Assembly (NCBI GenBank): GCA_900095095.1
Contig: FMBT01000301.1
Location: 310,001 to 374,000, forward strand
Reading direction: 5' to 3'
From: Fragilariopsis cylindrus CCMP1102
Lineage: Eukaryota; Bacillariophyta; Bacillariophyceae; Bacillariales; Bacillariaceae
Length of the DNA: 64,000 bases
Shown here: positions 1-10,240 of the stretch, one piece after another
How the letters are laid out: every line of letters starts with the position of its first letter
Numbering within the stretch: position 1 is the stretch's first letter
Made by a program: the position numbers and the translations under genes
Notes under the pieces: model-generated
The model's database searches: none
Seen by the model: the letters and a program-made list of their open reading frames with translations, nothing else
What the model was told of the DNA's origin: nothing

Positions 1-540
1 GGGCTGGGTGCACTAGCATCCACATGATATACTAGAACATTATGCTTGCCTCCTACAACTTTTTTGTTCCTGTGGTTGCAGAATGATATTCATTTTGCTG
101 TTGTGGTAGGCACACAAACAACAAGATTTTTGGTCAGAAATGAACCATAAAATATCTCATTTGAAAGTGTTACAGAGGACAAGACCTTCTAGGTCGGGTG
201 CACTAGCATCAACATGGTATACTAGAACATTGTGGTTGCCTCCTACCACTTTTTTGTTTCTGTGGTTGCAGAATAAATTACAGTCCACTGTTGTGGAAGG
301 CACACTGATGAAGGCACACGTTGTTCATTTCTGATTGAAAATCATTCTGTTTGTGTGCCTTCCACAACAGTGGATTGTAATTTATTCTGCAACCACAGAA
401 ACAGAAAACTGGTAGGAGGCAACTGCAATGTTCTAGTATACTAGAAGGATGTTAGTGTACCCAACCCTTGTAACACATGTTTCCTTGGTACTGCAGATAT
501 GCCTAATTACATTCCTTACCACCGTAGCCATACTCAATAA
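1..540. repeat. Units of a ~190-bp dispersed repeat in inverted arrangement
   Basis: Two head-to-tail units (about 1-195 and 196-306) read on the minus strand relative to the arrays at 17809-18700 and 61961-62530. They are followed by a unit in the opposite direction (from 353). Bases 196-306 and 353-462 are near-perfect inverted copies of about 110 bp with a 46-bp spacer, so the region can fold into a long hairpin. Each unit carries the landmarks GCCTCCTAC, TGTGGTTGCAGAAT and GTTGTGGAAGGCACAC. No credible coding frame is seen. The left boundary is cut by the window edge. Confidence 0.8.
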
Positions 541-790
541 AAAGTTACGGACTGTCAAATATGCCCACTTTTAAAACGAAGTTTTAGGGCGTTTTTATCT
601 GTTGGCGTCCAGACCGGTCATCGGGCGAAGTGGTGGTACTGTACTCTACTAGTGATTTTCAGTATTCCTTTCTTGTTCGGGGGATGTTGCTGTGACTAAA
701 GGGGATAGAGGCTTTATTTTGAACTGCGAACAAAACCTCGTCGTAGCACGACCTTTAAAGGAGGACCCTAATACAGTACGACCTACAGCA

Positions 791-824
<34 letters not shown>

Positions 825-1750
825 TGAGAGTTAGCATGAACTGATTGAACACATACAATCAATAGATTCGGCAACCTAGAAATCCTAATTATAAGCGCTC
901 ATTCTTGTTTCTTACACAAGACAGAACGAAAGTACGACGATTTTTTGTGGAGAATAATAACGATCGTTTATTTCTTTTTTAATTATTACTACTTTTACTT
1001 ATCGGTCGTGTCCGTTGGACGGGTCCTTCCATCAAAAAAATTGTATATGCTATATTGTCGTATCCTCATATCTCATTGATGAATTTCGTATCGTAAAGTG
1101 GAACCTCGTTCGCAAATACTTTCTTAACAGAATCAAAGGATAGACGACGTATTTAAGATAGATATACAAAAACTAAGAACGACGTAACATTCGCAGCAGA
1201 ATAAATCCACGTGATGGGGATAATCTTATTTGCTGATGCTGTTATCCTCGGTTCTTCCTTTGCTTATGACGGGTACTTGGTTTCATTCGATAGATTAGTT
1301 CAATGTTAGGCGACAACCAAATTGCCTCGGTAGACACGGAGCAGAGAGCTATAGGTGCTGCCGTTAGCAGAGCAATACAATGCACCACAATATTCTCGTC
1401 GCAAACAGATAGAGAGCGAGAGATTGATTCGGAGTATAATTGAGGATGCGTATGTATGATACATAGCATATCAGGATTAAGTCGCATTTACTTATTGCAT
1501 CATTCAAATCGACATCTGAAGTAAATTGGCAGGGAAAGGTAGCAGATCATCGATGAAGTTAAGGAAAGAGAGAGAGGGAGGGGAGGGGGGGGGGGGGGGT
1601 AAGTTAGGGGATGGAAGTTTTCGTTCAGTACGATTTGGGCAGCGTAAAGATAAAAAAATGGTTGCAGAAACAAATACAGTATAGATCGACTCACCTTTTA
1701 TTTAATCATATCATTGTATAGACATAGAAATCTTTCTCGTGTGTGTTAAC
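541..1750. other. Intergenic and 3' flank, no gene seen
   Basis: No supported gene. It holds an AT dinucleotide tract (about 791-824), a GA-rich stretch running into a run of 15 G (1585-1599), and presumably the 3' UTR of the minus-strand gene ending at 1751. Confidence 0.5.
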
Positions 1751-4700
1751 TTAGTTTGATGATGGACCACCACTGCCACTTCCACCACCATATCCTCCTC
1801 CAGATGACGGATTATTCGAACGGTAATTATACTGATTGGGTGACGACGGTGACGGACCAGTTGCTGCCGTAGACGACGATACATTAGGTGGTGCATGGCT
1901 CCTTAAAGGTTGTTGCTGTAATAATGCCGCTAGTAAAAATTCTTGTTGTTGTTGATTTGTTCCTGCTGCTCCTGTTGTTGTTGAATTGTTATTAGTATTC
2001 ATGCTACTCAAATTGCTGTTCATCTCGTTCATACTAGCCATACTGTTATTTGCATTACTATTACTACTATTACTAATGCTGCTGCTTCTATTCATAGCAG
2101 CAGCAAGTGGATTCATTAAAAGTTGTTGTCGTTGCTGTTGTGTTAGATTTTGTTGTTGTTGGTGCTGCTGTTGCTGTTGGTTTTGTTGCTGATGCTGTTG
2201 GGGATTTTGCTGTTGTTGTTGTGCAGCAAGCAAAGACTTTGCACCCAAAAGAAGCGCTTGTGTGATATCGTTACTACCGCTGCCGTTGCCATTGCCATCA
2301 CTACTGCTGTCAGCAGTTCCTCCAACCCTATTCCCTGTTGAAGATGTATTCGCATTCGTTTGAGAATTCGAATTCCTATTAGCAGCTGCCGCTGATACAA
2401 ATGGATGGTTGGCGTTGTTAGTATTACTTGCACCACCACCACCACTCATGGAAGAATTGTTACCAGTAATACTAGTAGATCCTGACGATGGTACTGAAGA
2501 TTGATGCTGATCCTGCTGCTGCTGCTGCTGCTGTTGATGATGTTGTTGTTGCTGGTGGTACAACGACGACTGACCTTGGCCTGCCTGCTGATTTTGTTGT
2601 TGTTGTTGCTGCTGTTGATGTTGCTGTTGCTGTTGTTGACGAGCTAGAAGCTGCGCCATTTGATGTTGAGATTGAGATCTCTGTTGCTGTTGCTGTTCAA
2701 GCAGTGCAGATGATTCTCCTTGTTGAGAAGCTGATGATCGAGGATGAGATTGACCCGATTGTTGATTATGTTGTTGTTGTTGTTGCAATAATTGTTGTAA
2801 CTGTTGCGCTTGTTGTTGTCCTTGTTGAGATTGTGGTGGTGCTTGACTATGCTGTTGTTGTTGTAACAATTGTTGTAGCTGTTGTGCTTGTGCTATTTGT
2901 TGTTGTGATTGGGGTTGCAATTGTTGTTGATGCTGTTGCTGAACAAGATGTTGGATCTGTTGCTGTTGCAATAAAAGATGAATTTGTTGTTGCAATTGTT
3001 GTTGTTGTTGTTGAGGTTGAAGAGGAGTCGTTCCCATCCCTGATGCTCCTCCTGTTCCACTTCCTCCACGTTGTCCTTGTAATAATTGCAATAGTTGTTG
3101 ATGTTGTAGGGCTTGTTGAGAAGAATTTTGTTGTTGCCATTGTGTTGCTGCTTGAAGCTGTTGTAACTGCAATGTCATCATCATCGCTTGTGCTTGTGCT
3201 TGTTGTTGTGGTTGGCTATAATTTGGATTATTCCTATTCGTATTATTCGCTTGTTGTTGTAGACCTGCCAATGAACCATCAGTAGGATTCTGATGTGTAT
3301 ACTGCATTGCTGCAGCAACAGCATTTGATATTGATGATGATGATGTATCCATAGCTGCTGCTGCTGATGATGGTGACTGCATCATAAGTCCTGATAGATT
3401 TGTAAGATCAGTAAGAAGAGGATTCATTGTTGATAAAGCTGATCCTGCCGTATCATGATGTTGAGAAGAAGCTTGTACGCCAGTAGTAGTACCGGTCGTC
3501 GCGTTATTCGCAACCTCGTCTGTTGGAGGTGATGGTGGTCCTTTACGTTTGGACTTCCCTCCACCACGACCACCTCTTTCACCATTTTTTCGTGCAGAAG
3601 ATCGTTGTCTATTACTATCACCACCACCACCACCACCTGAAAGACCACTTAATTCTATACCATGTGTGGTTCTCATTGTACGATTTTTTGTTTCAGATCG
3701 TGGCCTACCCCGTAATGCATGACTAATCTTTTCAATAGCAACTTCTGTAGTAACTTCCACCCAGTATTCCCGTGAACCCTCATCTACTGCTATCGACGAG
3801 GATGATACTGCTGCTGATACTGCTGATGGTACTACAGCAGAAGAGGACGACGCAGTAGTACTAGCAGTAGTAGTACTATGATCTTGTTTATCAGCTCTTT
3901 TTAGAAATCTTCCACCTCCCCGTGCTTTTAATGCGGCAGCAGCACCATTTTGATCTTCCCCTGATGATGATAATGATGATATCTTCTTGGAGGATGACGA
4001 TGTTGATGATGATGCAGAACCATTCGTTCCAGCAGCTCCATTCGTAGTACTACTAGTTCCTCCATTCGTAGTACTATTGGTTCCATTCTTACTAGATCCA
4101 TTCGTATTTCCTGCAGTTCCAGTTGTCCCAACCCCACTACCAGCACTAGCACCACCATCAGCACCAGAAGGTGCAGGTGCAGATCCAACAGCAGCAGTAG
4201 CAGCAGCAACAGCTTGATCTTGTTGTGCTTGCGCATGTGCCTCCTGCTGCTGTTGCTGTTTTTGTTGTTGTTTTTGTTGTTGCGATTGTTGTTGTTGTGG
4301 TGGTGGTGGTGGTACGTCCCTTCCTTCGTCTCCACCATTACCTTCTGCAACTGAAATGACTTGTACTGTTCCTGTTCCTCGATGTACTTCATCTAAGACA
4401 GTTTTAGCAATACCAGCTTTATCTTCCTTTCGTGAATTCCCATATACTAGTCTAATACGATTGACTATTCGATGAAATCGTAAATTACCTGGATGATTTT
4501 GCAATGGTCTACCCCGTCCAAATAAGACATCATTGGGACGGGGACGATAAATTTTGACACCAGTAGAATCCGACGAGGAGGATTCAGATATATTTGTGGT
4601 GGTGGTTACAGCATTATCATTATTATTACTGTTATTATCATTATTAACATTGTTGTTGTTGTTATTCGGCAGTCGTCCCATTACTATCCCAATTGCCTCA

Positions 4701-5104
4701 TCGTTCATATTATTAGCTCGTGCTTGTGCTTGTGCTTGTGCCTGTGCTTGTGCTTCGTTGTTGTTAGCGGCAGCAGGATTACTATTACTATCAGCTAAAG
4801 CATCAGCGTAAGCAGCAGAAGCGGCAGCGTTGTGATCCATATCTCCAGCGGCGGCAGCAATGTTCATATTGTTTGCGTCTAGCTGCTCCTGATAAAGATC
4901 ATTTCCAGTTGTTTGACGTCTAGCGGTAGCTGCAGGATTATTATTATCAGTATCAGCTAAAGCAACGTTAGCAGCAGCAGCAACAGCGTTGTGATGATCC
5001 ATATTTCCGGGCGCGGCGGCAGCAGCAATGATGTTCATATTGTTTGCATCTAACTGCTCCTGATATAAATCACGTCTGACTTTGTCGCTGTTACTATTCT
5101 TCAT
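1751..5104 (-). CDS. DUF6824-domain protein, extremely poly-Q rich (1117 aa)
   Basis: Single reading frame starting at an ATG at 5104. Residues 12-68 and 69-125 are a near-tandem 57-residue duplication (each starts D-L-Y-Q-E-Q-L-D-A-N-N-M-N). A DUF6824 domain starts at about 183 with PNDVLFGRG and continues through NHPGN and GIAKTVLDEVH to about 241. It resumes only at about 393 (GGGRFLKR) and again at about 447 (WVEVTTEVAIEKISHAL), so two low-complexity inserts of roughly 150 and 47 residues split the domain. From about 600 on the protein is mostly poly-Q, poly-S, poly-N and G. DUF6824 is a diatom-expanded family often suspected to be regulatory; its biochemical role is unknown. No signal peptide or membrane segment is seen, and a nuclear or cytosolic regulator is plausible. 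The inserts keep frame and lack clear splice sites, so they are probably translated. Plus-strand frames rich in Leu and Val across this region are only shadows of the CAG/CAA repeats. Confidence 0.85.
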   Translation of the reverse strand: MKNSNSDKVRRDLYQEQLDANNMNIIAAAAAPGNMDHHNAVAAAANVALADTDNNNPAATARRQTTGNDLYQEQLDANNMNIAAAAGDMDHNAAASAAYADALADSNSNPAAANNNEAQAQAQAQAQARANNMNDEAIGIVMGRLPNNNNNNVNNDNNSNNNDNAVTTTTNISESSSSDSTGVKIYRPRPNDVLFGRGRPLQNHPGNLRFHRIVNRIRLVYGNSRKEDKAGIAKTVLDEVHRGTGTVQVISVAEGNGGDEGRDVPPPPPQQQQSQQQKQQQKQQQQQEAHAQAQQDQAVAAATAAVGSAPAPSGADGGASAGSGVGTTGTAGNTNGSSKNGTNSTTNGGTSSTTNGAAGTNGSASSSTSSSSKKISSLSSSGEDQNGAAAALKARGGGRFLKRADKQDHSTTTASTTASSSSAVVPSAVSAAVSSSSIAVDEGSREYWVEVTTEVAIEKISHALRGRPRSETKNRTMRTTHGIELSGLSGGGGGGDSNRQRSSARKNGERGGRGGGKSKRKGPPSPPTDEVANNATTGTTTGVQASSQHHDTAGSALSTMNPLLTDLTNLSGLMMQSPSSAAAAMDTSSSSISNAVAAAMQYTHQNPTDGSLAGLQQQANNTNRNNPNYSQPQQQAQAQAMMMTLQLQQLQAATQWQQQNSSQQALQHQQLLQLLQGQRGGSGTGGASGMGTTPLQPQQQQQQLQQQIHLLLQQQQIQHLVQQQHQQQLQPQSQQQIAQAQQLQQLLQQQQHSQAPPQSQQGQQQAQQLQQLLQQQQQHNQQSGQSHPRSSASQQGESSALLEQQQQQRSQSQHQMAQLLARQQQQQQHQQQQQQQQNQQAGQGQSSLYHQQQQHHQQQQQQQQDQHQSSVPSSGSTSITGNNSSMSGGGGASNTNNANHPFVSAAAANRNSNSQTNANTSSTGNRVGGTADSSSDGNGNGSGSNDITQALLLGAKSLLAAQQQQQNPQQHQQQNQQQQQHQQQQNLTQQQRQQLLMNPLAAAMNRSSSISNSSNSNANNSMASMNEMNSNLSSMNTNNNSTTTGAAGTNQQQQEFLLAALLQQQPLRSHAPPNVSSSTAATGPSPSSPNQYNYRSNNPSSGGGYGGGSGSGGPSSN

Positions 5105-5162
5105 TTTATTTTGTCGTCAATATGATTTTTAAGTTTTGTGATGATGTGATGACAGCACAATT

Positions 5163-5175
5163 CTTATATAAAGAT
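5163..5175 (-). promoter_or_regulatory. Possible TATA box of the DUF6824 gene
   Basis: The minus strand reads CTTTATATAAG about 60-70 bases upstream of the ATG at 5104. Spacing and sequence fit a TATA element, but the transcription start is not known. Confidence 0.35.
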
Positions 5176-6340
5176 AAGATCACGGGTGATTAGATTCTAT
5201 TCGTTATGCGATATCGTTCTTATTGCGGATAGTTGTGTACTATATGTGTGTGGGTGTATGTGGGTGTCTTTGTGAATGAAGTGTGAAAGTGATTTTTTTA
5301 CTATTCTCATTTATCTTCCTTTGATAAGAGTGTATCTACCGTATAAAAGAAACAGCATAGGCAACCTTTTGCAACTAACAATACGTAGCTAAGCTAAGCA
5401 GGCTGTTACAGTTGAAGATGTAATGTTAGCAAATAAGTAACAATTTCTACACATAACCAAAGCGAAAAAGCGTTGTTGGGAGTCGCACTCTACTGCTAAC
5501 TACCGGTAGAGAGGTCGTTGATTTGTTATTATTGAATGGTATATAATCAACGAGAACGCTGTTGTGACCGCATCCAACAAAACAGGTGTACGGTATGTGC
5601 AATTACAATGTTCAAGATGAAATGCTGCCTTATGAGTCGCGCGCTGTGACGAAGATACATAAATATGTAGTCGCATTGCCAAAGAAGAGTACCATAAATT
5701 TGTGAGCAAACAAAGATGATGTCATCTTAATTACTTATGTCAATAGAGTACGTTGGTCGCAGATAGCAATGTTGTTAAGTATTCGTCAATGATGTCATAA
5801 ACTTGAGGGCAGTCTGGTGTTAAGTCTTCGAATCGTCATTGCATGGGAGTAATAATTGATTGGTTCAATTTCAATGACGTGTTTTTTTGTCGACGCTAAA
5901 AGAAGAATTCATGAGTCAAGAAGAATCCTCTGTGTGAGTTCTAATTGGTTCCCAACTCTAAAGTTCTGTAATTTCGACGCGAACTTACTATTGGTGCATT
6001 TTTCTTTCGCGTCAATGACTTGATTTGATCGTAGACATCACAAAATTCGTTATCTATTCGCGTCAACACGAACACGTCCGCATGGAGAATTTAGACAGCT
6101 GAATATCCGTTGATGTTATGCATGCGTCACATATTTAGTATATCGGCATGCGCCACATCAAATTAGACAATGCCGGATCCGCACACTTAGATTCATCGGA
6201 TGTAGATACTGTATCGGATGGGTTATCGATATGGCTGGCCTGACCCGTAAATAATGAGTCAATATTGACAAAAATCCGGATGTTCAGCAAGAAGCAGAAC
6301 TGATACTTCGGACTTCCTCTATATAAATTTTTGCTTTAAC
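5176..6340. other. Intergenic, no gene seen
   Basis: No frame with convincing composition or a recognisable motif on either strand. Part is probably promoter of the minus-strand DUF6824 gene. Confidence 0.45.
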
Positions 6341-6349
6341 TGACTGAAC

Positions 6350-6452
6350 TAACCCGTTGCAAGTGCACATCCTTTCTCCTACATAATAAAACGACCCGTT
6401 GCGCGTGCACATCGCGTTTCACATACTAAAAAGAACCGTTGCACGTTAAGCA
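6350..6452. repeat. Three ~40-bp tandem units
   Basis: The phrase CCGTTGC followed by a GTGCAC-like word occurs three times at steps of about 40 bases (6354, 6394, 6433). The third copy is shorter. No coding sense is apparent. Confidence 0.6.
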
Positions 6453-7674
6453 ACCATCGGGTCGTCTCGGATAGACTTGTCTTCAACATACGCTCTACTG
6501 TAGTCGTAATACTTCTTGTCAACGCACAATCTCTTCAAAAAATTTAAGAAGCAAACACGAGCCGTGCATCGCACACCTGCTGCATGAAACGCTGTTAGTT
6601 TCAAAATACAGTACAAGTAATACATTATTTCTTCATAAAACAAACTCTTCTCAGAACATCGAATTCGAATCGAATGAATCGAATCGAATCCGAATACAGT
6701 AGCACCTTTCCCACAAAAAAGCACCATGCTTCCTCCGTGCAACCGTAAACGCGCAGTGGTCAATCGATGGAAAAATTAAGAGGCGCTAAAGCACGCTAAA
6801 ACCTTAAAATATTAAGATCTACTCACAAAATAGAGGGTAAAGGTCACAAGTTTCCCTCATCCTCCTTGCACATTTCGTCGTTGAACGCGTGAATTACGTC
6901 CAAAATTTTCAAGCGATAGACCCCTGCGCGTTTATAGTTGCACGGAGGAAGTACAGTAGTAAATTTGTATGACGTATCTCTGCACTTTCATGTTGTGATG
7001 GGAGGATGTCAGAACAAAAAAAGAGAATGAAAGTTGGTGAAGTCAAAATGGGCGTCGTCATATAGAAGTATATAATCCAAACACGCACAAAAAACCTTTT
7101 ATTTAGGATGGGTGTATCTCGGCAAAGACAACCGAACACTAAAATCATTATTTGTTGTTGTTGTGTCGCAACTACCCTGTCGGGTTTTTACCTGTCGTGT
7201 GTTGGAAAGATGATAAAAAATGTTGTGGAGATTGTGGTGGTGACGATTCTTCCGTCGTTGTGTTGTGCTGTTGATAGTAGAAGCAGCTGCTGCTCCCTGG
7301 TGGAGATTCCTTCAACGACGAACAGAACTGTCACTGATGTTGCCATTGCCGTTGCCGTTCACGACCACAGGTACTTCTTCTTGATCTGCTGGTTCCTTTC
7401 TCTCCTTCTGACAACGACGACGATCTTTCATCTTATATTCGCCTTCACCCTCTTTGAACAGATCTTGTATTATATGAAACGTATTTCGAAGGGTAGAATA
7501 AGCAGTCTCTCTCTCTCTCTCGTACAGTATGTCGTTAACTTCCTTCTTCTCGATTTTTTCCACCGACGATTGATTTCTAGTCGAACAAGGATAAGTTGTT
7601 AATATATGCACAAACAACAAGGAAGGGAAGTAGGTAAGAAAGTAAGTCATTAAATACAGGCGCGTCATATAGCA

Positions 7675-7722
<48 letters not shown>

Positions 7723-8140
7723 ATCGAATCCTTCGTCACCGTCTCTTACTTTTTTTGACGTTTTGGACTTGCTTTTTCTGATTTTCGACAGTTGTTTCGG
7801 CGGTGGTTCCTTACTTCACTGACAATCCCTAATCGGTAAATTTTTTAATACAATACAATACAATTCGATAGATGGGGTGCCATAGTTGCTTGCAGCTTAG
7901 AATTAAAAATTTCAGTTCATGCCTAATAGCGACAGCTAGCTGCTTCCTTCTACTCAACGACAATCCTAAATCCTTAATCGGTGAATAAATGCATATAAAA
8001 TAGATGGGGTGCCGCAATGATGGATGTGCTGCAGTTTAGAATCAATAGATCTCATGCCTCGTTGCGGTGGCGGCCTTCCTTACTCAACAGGTTGGGGTGC
8101 CGAAATATGCACTGCATTTTAGAATCAACAAACTGTAATA
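6453..8140. other. Gene-poor stretch with possible unplaced minus-strand exons
   Basis: No gene can be placed with confidence. On the minus strand the interval about 7180-7668 has two adjacent frames with diatom-like low-complexity composition (a lysine/glutamate-rich segment ending in an N-G-N-G-N run, then a Ser/Pro/Gln-rich segment ending at a donor-like CAG/GTAAAA near 7190). They may be exons of one unresolved gene. A (CT)n tract lies at 7679-7719. At 7868-8130 the phrase GGGGTGCC followed by a TTAGAAT word recurs three times as degraded tandem copies. Confidence 0.25.
7679..7719. repeat. (CT)n microsatellite
   Basis: Uninterrupted TC/CT dinucleotides for 41 bases, in non-coding sequence. 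Confidence 0.95.
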
Positions 8141-9532
8141 ATGATAACTCTCTTAAATATTATACGTATACAAGACAAGAAGAAAAGTTGTAAGTAAAAT
8201 CGAATCAATCGTCACAAGTCGTTCTCGATTTTTGGGGGGTCGTGAAACATTACAGACCACACACACACACACACTCAGCAAATCCAACAAAAGTTTTGGT
8301 GCTGGATTTTCCTCTCAATTGTTTTGCCTTACCATAATAATACACATCCTAACAACCTGTTTCTCATATTCTACTTATAATTTGATTCAATTAGATTCAA
8401 ATCCAATTTTATGATTGCTTCGCATGCATCCTATCATGATCTTTAGAAAAGGTGGGCAGGTAGGTAGGCAGGAAGACAACTATGAGTGAGTGAGTTGATG
8501 AGTGAGTGAGTGAATATGCTCCTCCTTGTCGTTCTTGTTTTACTTTATTCCATTGAATCGTTCGTGTATCACAGTCTACCTCGTTCTTGCTTTTGGGGGG
8601 GTCTTGAAACAACACTTGCTAATCTACTAGCTTGCTTACTTACTCACATACTGCAGCAACAAATCCTTGCAGAATATTTCGATTGATTGATTCACTCTAG
8701 TAATCGATCGAATCGAATTGAATTCTATCATTCGCATCATCATGTGATGATGATCTTCTTCTTCCCCGCCACTACACACGCTGCCAAAATGCTGAAAGGG
8801 AGGGAAGGAAGATAAAAATGAGTAAGTGATATATGATGGAGTTGTAATAGTTGTTTGCTGAAACGATGATATAATGTGTTTTTATTACTCTGTATGGCGT
8901 GCGACTTCAATTATTGCCTTCTTATATGAATTGCACGCTCTTACGTCGTTTGTTAACCTTTTTCCATCGCTTCTCTATTCTGATTGTTTACAGAAATCTA
9001 ATGCTACTGTTGGACTGTTAGAACAAGCAATGGCTGCAGCTAGTCGGGTGTTAGCTTGCTTATTTCTGTCGCATGTGTGAAGATCTTGAGTGTGATAGAT
9101 CAACAGATATACTGTAGGCATGATTGAATCTAATTTAATTGTCAGGCAATTAACTTACCGTAAGTTTTGCACGTGCGTCATACAGTATGTGGTAGTAACA
9201 ATCATTTGGGAGAAGATGTATGGGGATGATTCAATTCCTACTACAACTATGCGTTTTGTTTGTCAATCATACTGTACCATATATCGTAACTACCTAGTTA
9301 ATTCGCTGACCATATTGTAACGGTATGTTTGTTGCAGTTCCTCTCGCTCAATGCAATGAGGCTCAGAATCAATGATGGGGACATCGTGTGGAACGTTCTT
9401 TGATTTGAAGAATGACGTCACCATAAAAATTCTTTTGAAGCATAGCATAATCTGGTTTTGATAAGAAAAATGAGAGAAGAATATTATAACGACGCGATAC
9501 CATATATGACATTTCATTTTTTTTTGCTTTGC
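8141..9532. other. Intergenic, no gene seen
   Basis: No supported gene. The phrase GGGGGGTCNTGAAACA occurs twice (about 8234 and 8594), which suggests an old local duplication. Short GAGT-type repeats occur near 8484-8513. Confidence 0.4.
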
Positions 9533-9665
9533 AGCAATCAGTGTACAGATAATATTATGCCGACAACTGACTAATTACGTAATTACAAAGTACTTTTTTA
9601 ATGTGCAGCAATCAGTGTACAGATAATATTATGCCGACAACTGACTACTTACGTATTACGAAGTA
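9533..9665. repeat. 73-bp direct tandem duplication
   Basis: The block starting GCAGCAATCAGTGTACAGAT at 9533 is repeated at 9606 with very few differences over about 60 bases, a 73-base step. It is non-coding. Confidence 0.9.
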
Positions 9666-10240
9666 GCGTGGCTGTCATGCGACGTACGATAATCGTACTT
9701 TTACGCACTTGTGTTGGACTTTGTGTATTGAATAACACCCTTCGTTATTGTCTGTCGTCATGAAGAGACTATGAATCAATCTTCGCCTCTCTTCTTTATC
9801 GGCACACGGTATCGGCATACTGTACAGGCAGCATACATACAAATTAATTAACTGTACACTAATAGCGTACCGTGAGCTCGTACGAGGTTACTTTTTCTTG
9901 GCTGCTGTGTAACATTACCATCTTCCCTAAACACTTTGTCTATTTCTTACAGTGGGTTTTATTATATATTGTGTTGATAGGTGGTGCAGATCTACTGTAG
10001 ATACAAAAGGTTTTGAAACACAAGTAGGATTAAACTATTACTACCACTGTAGCAGTAGTAGTATAAATATCTAATTCATATCCTTCTAGACACTTGTATG
10101 GAGGTGCAGCACATCAACCTGTCTCCTTATTCAATATAGTAGACTATTAGTAATGAATGCAATTGTGTACTAGTAGATAATAGTAGTAGCGATGCAAAAT
10201 TAGCACATAATAGTTCTTTCATGTTCAAATTTAAAATTGT
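9666..10240. other. Intergenic, no gene seen
   Basis: No coding signal. AGT/TAG-rich short repeats occur around 10030-10200. Confidence 0.4.

Noticed and set aside
2488-3285. Long plus-strand Val/Leu/Ala-rich frame
   Set aside because: It is the antisense shadow of CAG/CAA and similar repeats in the DUF6824 gene; no independent start context or motif.
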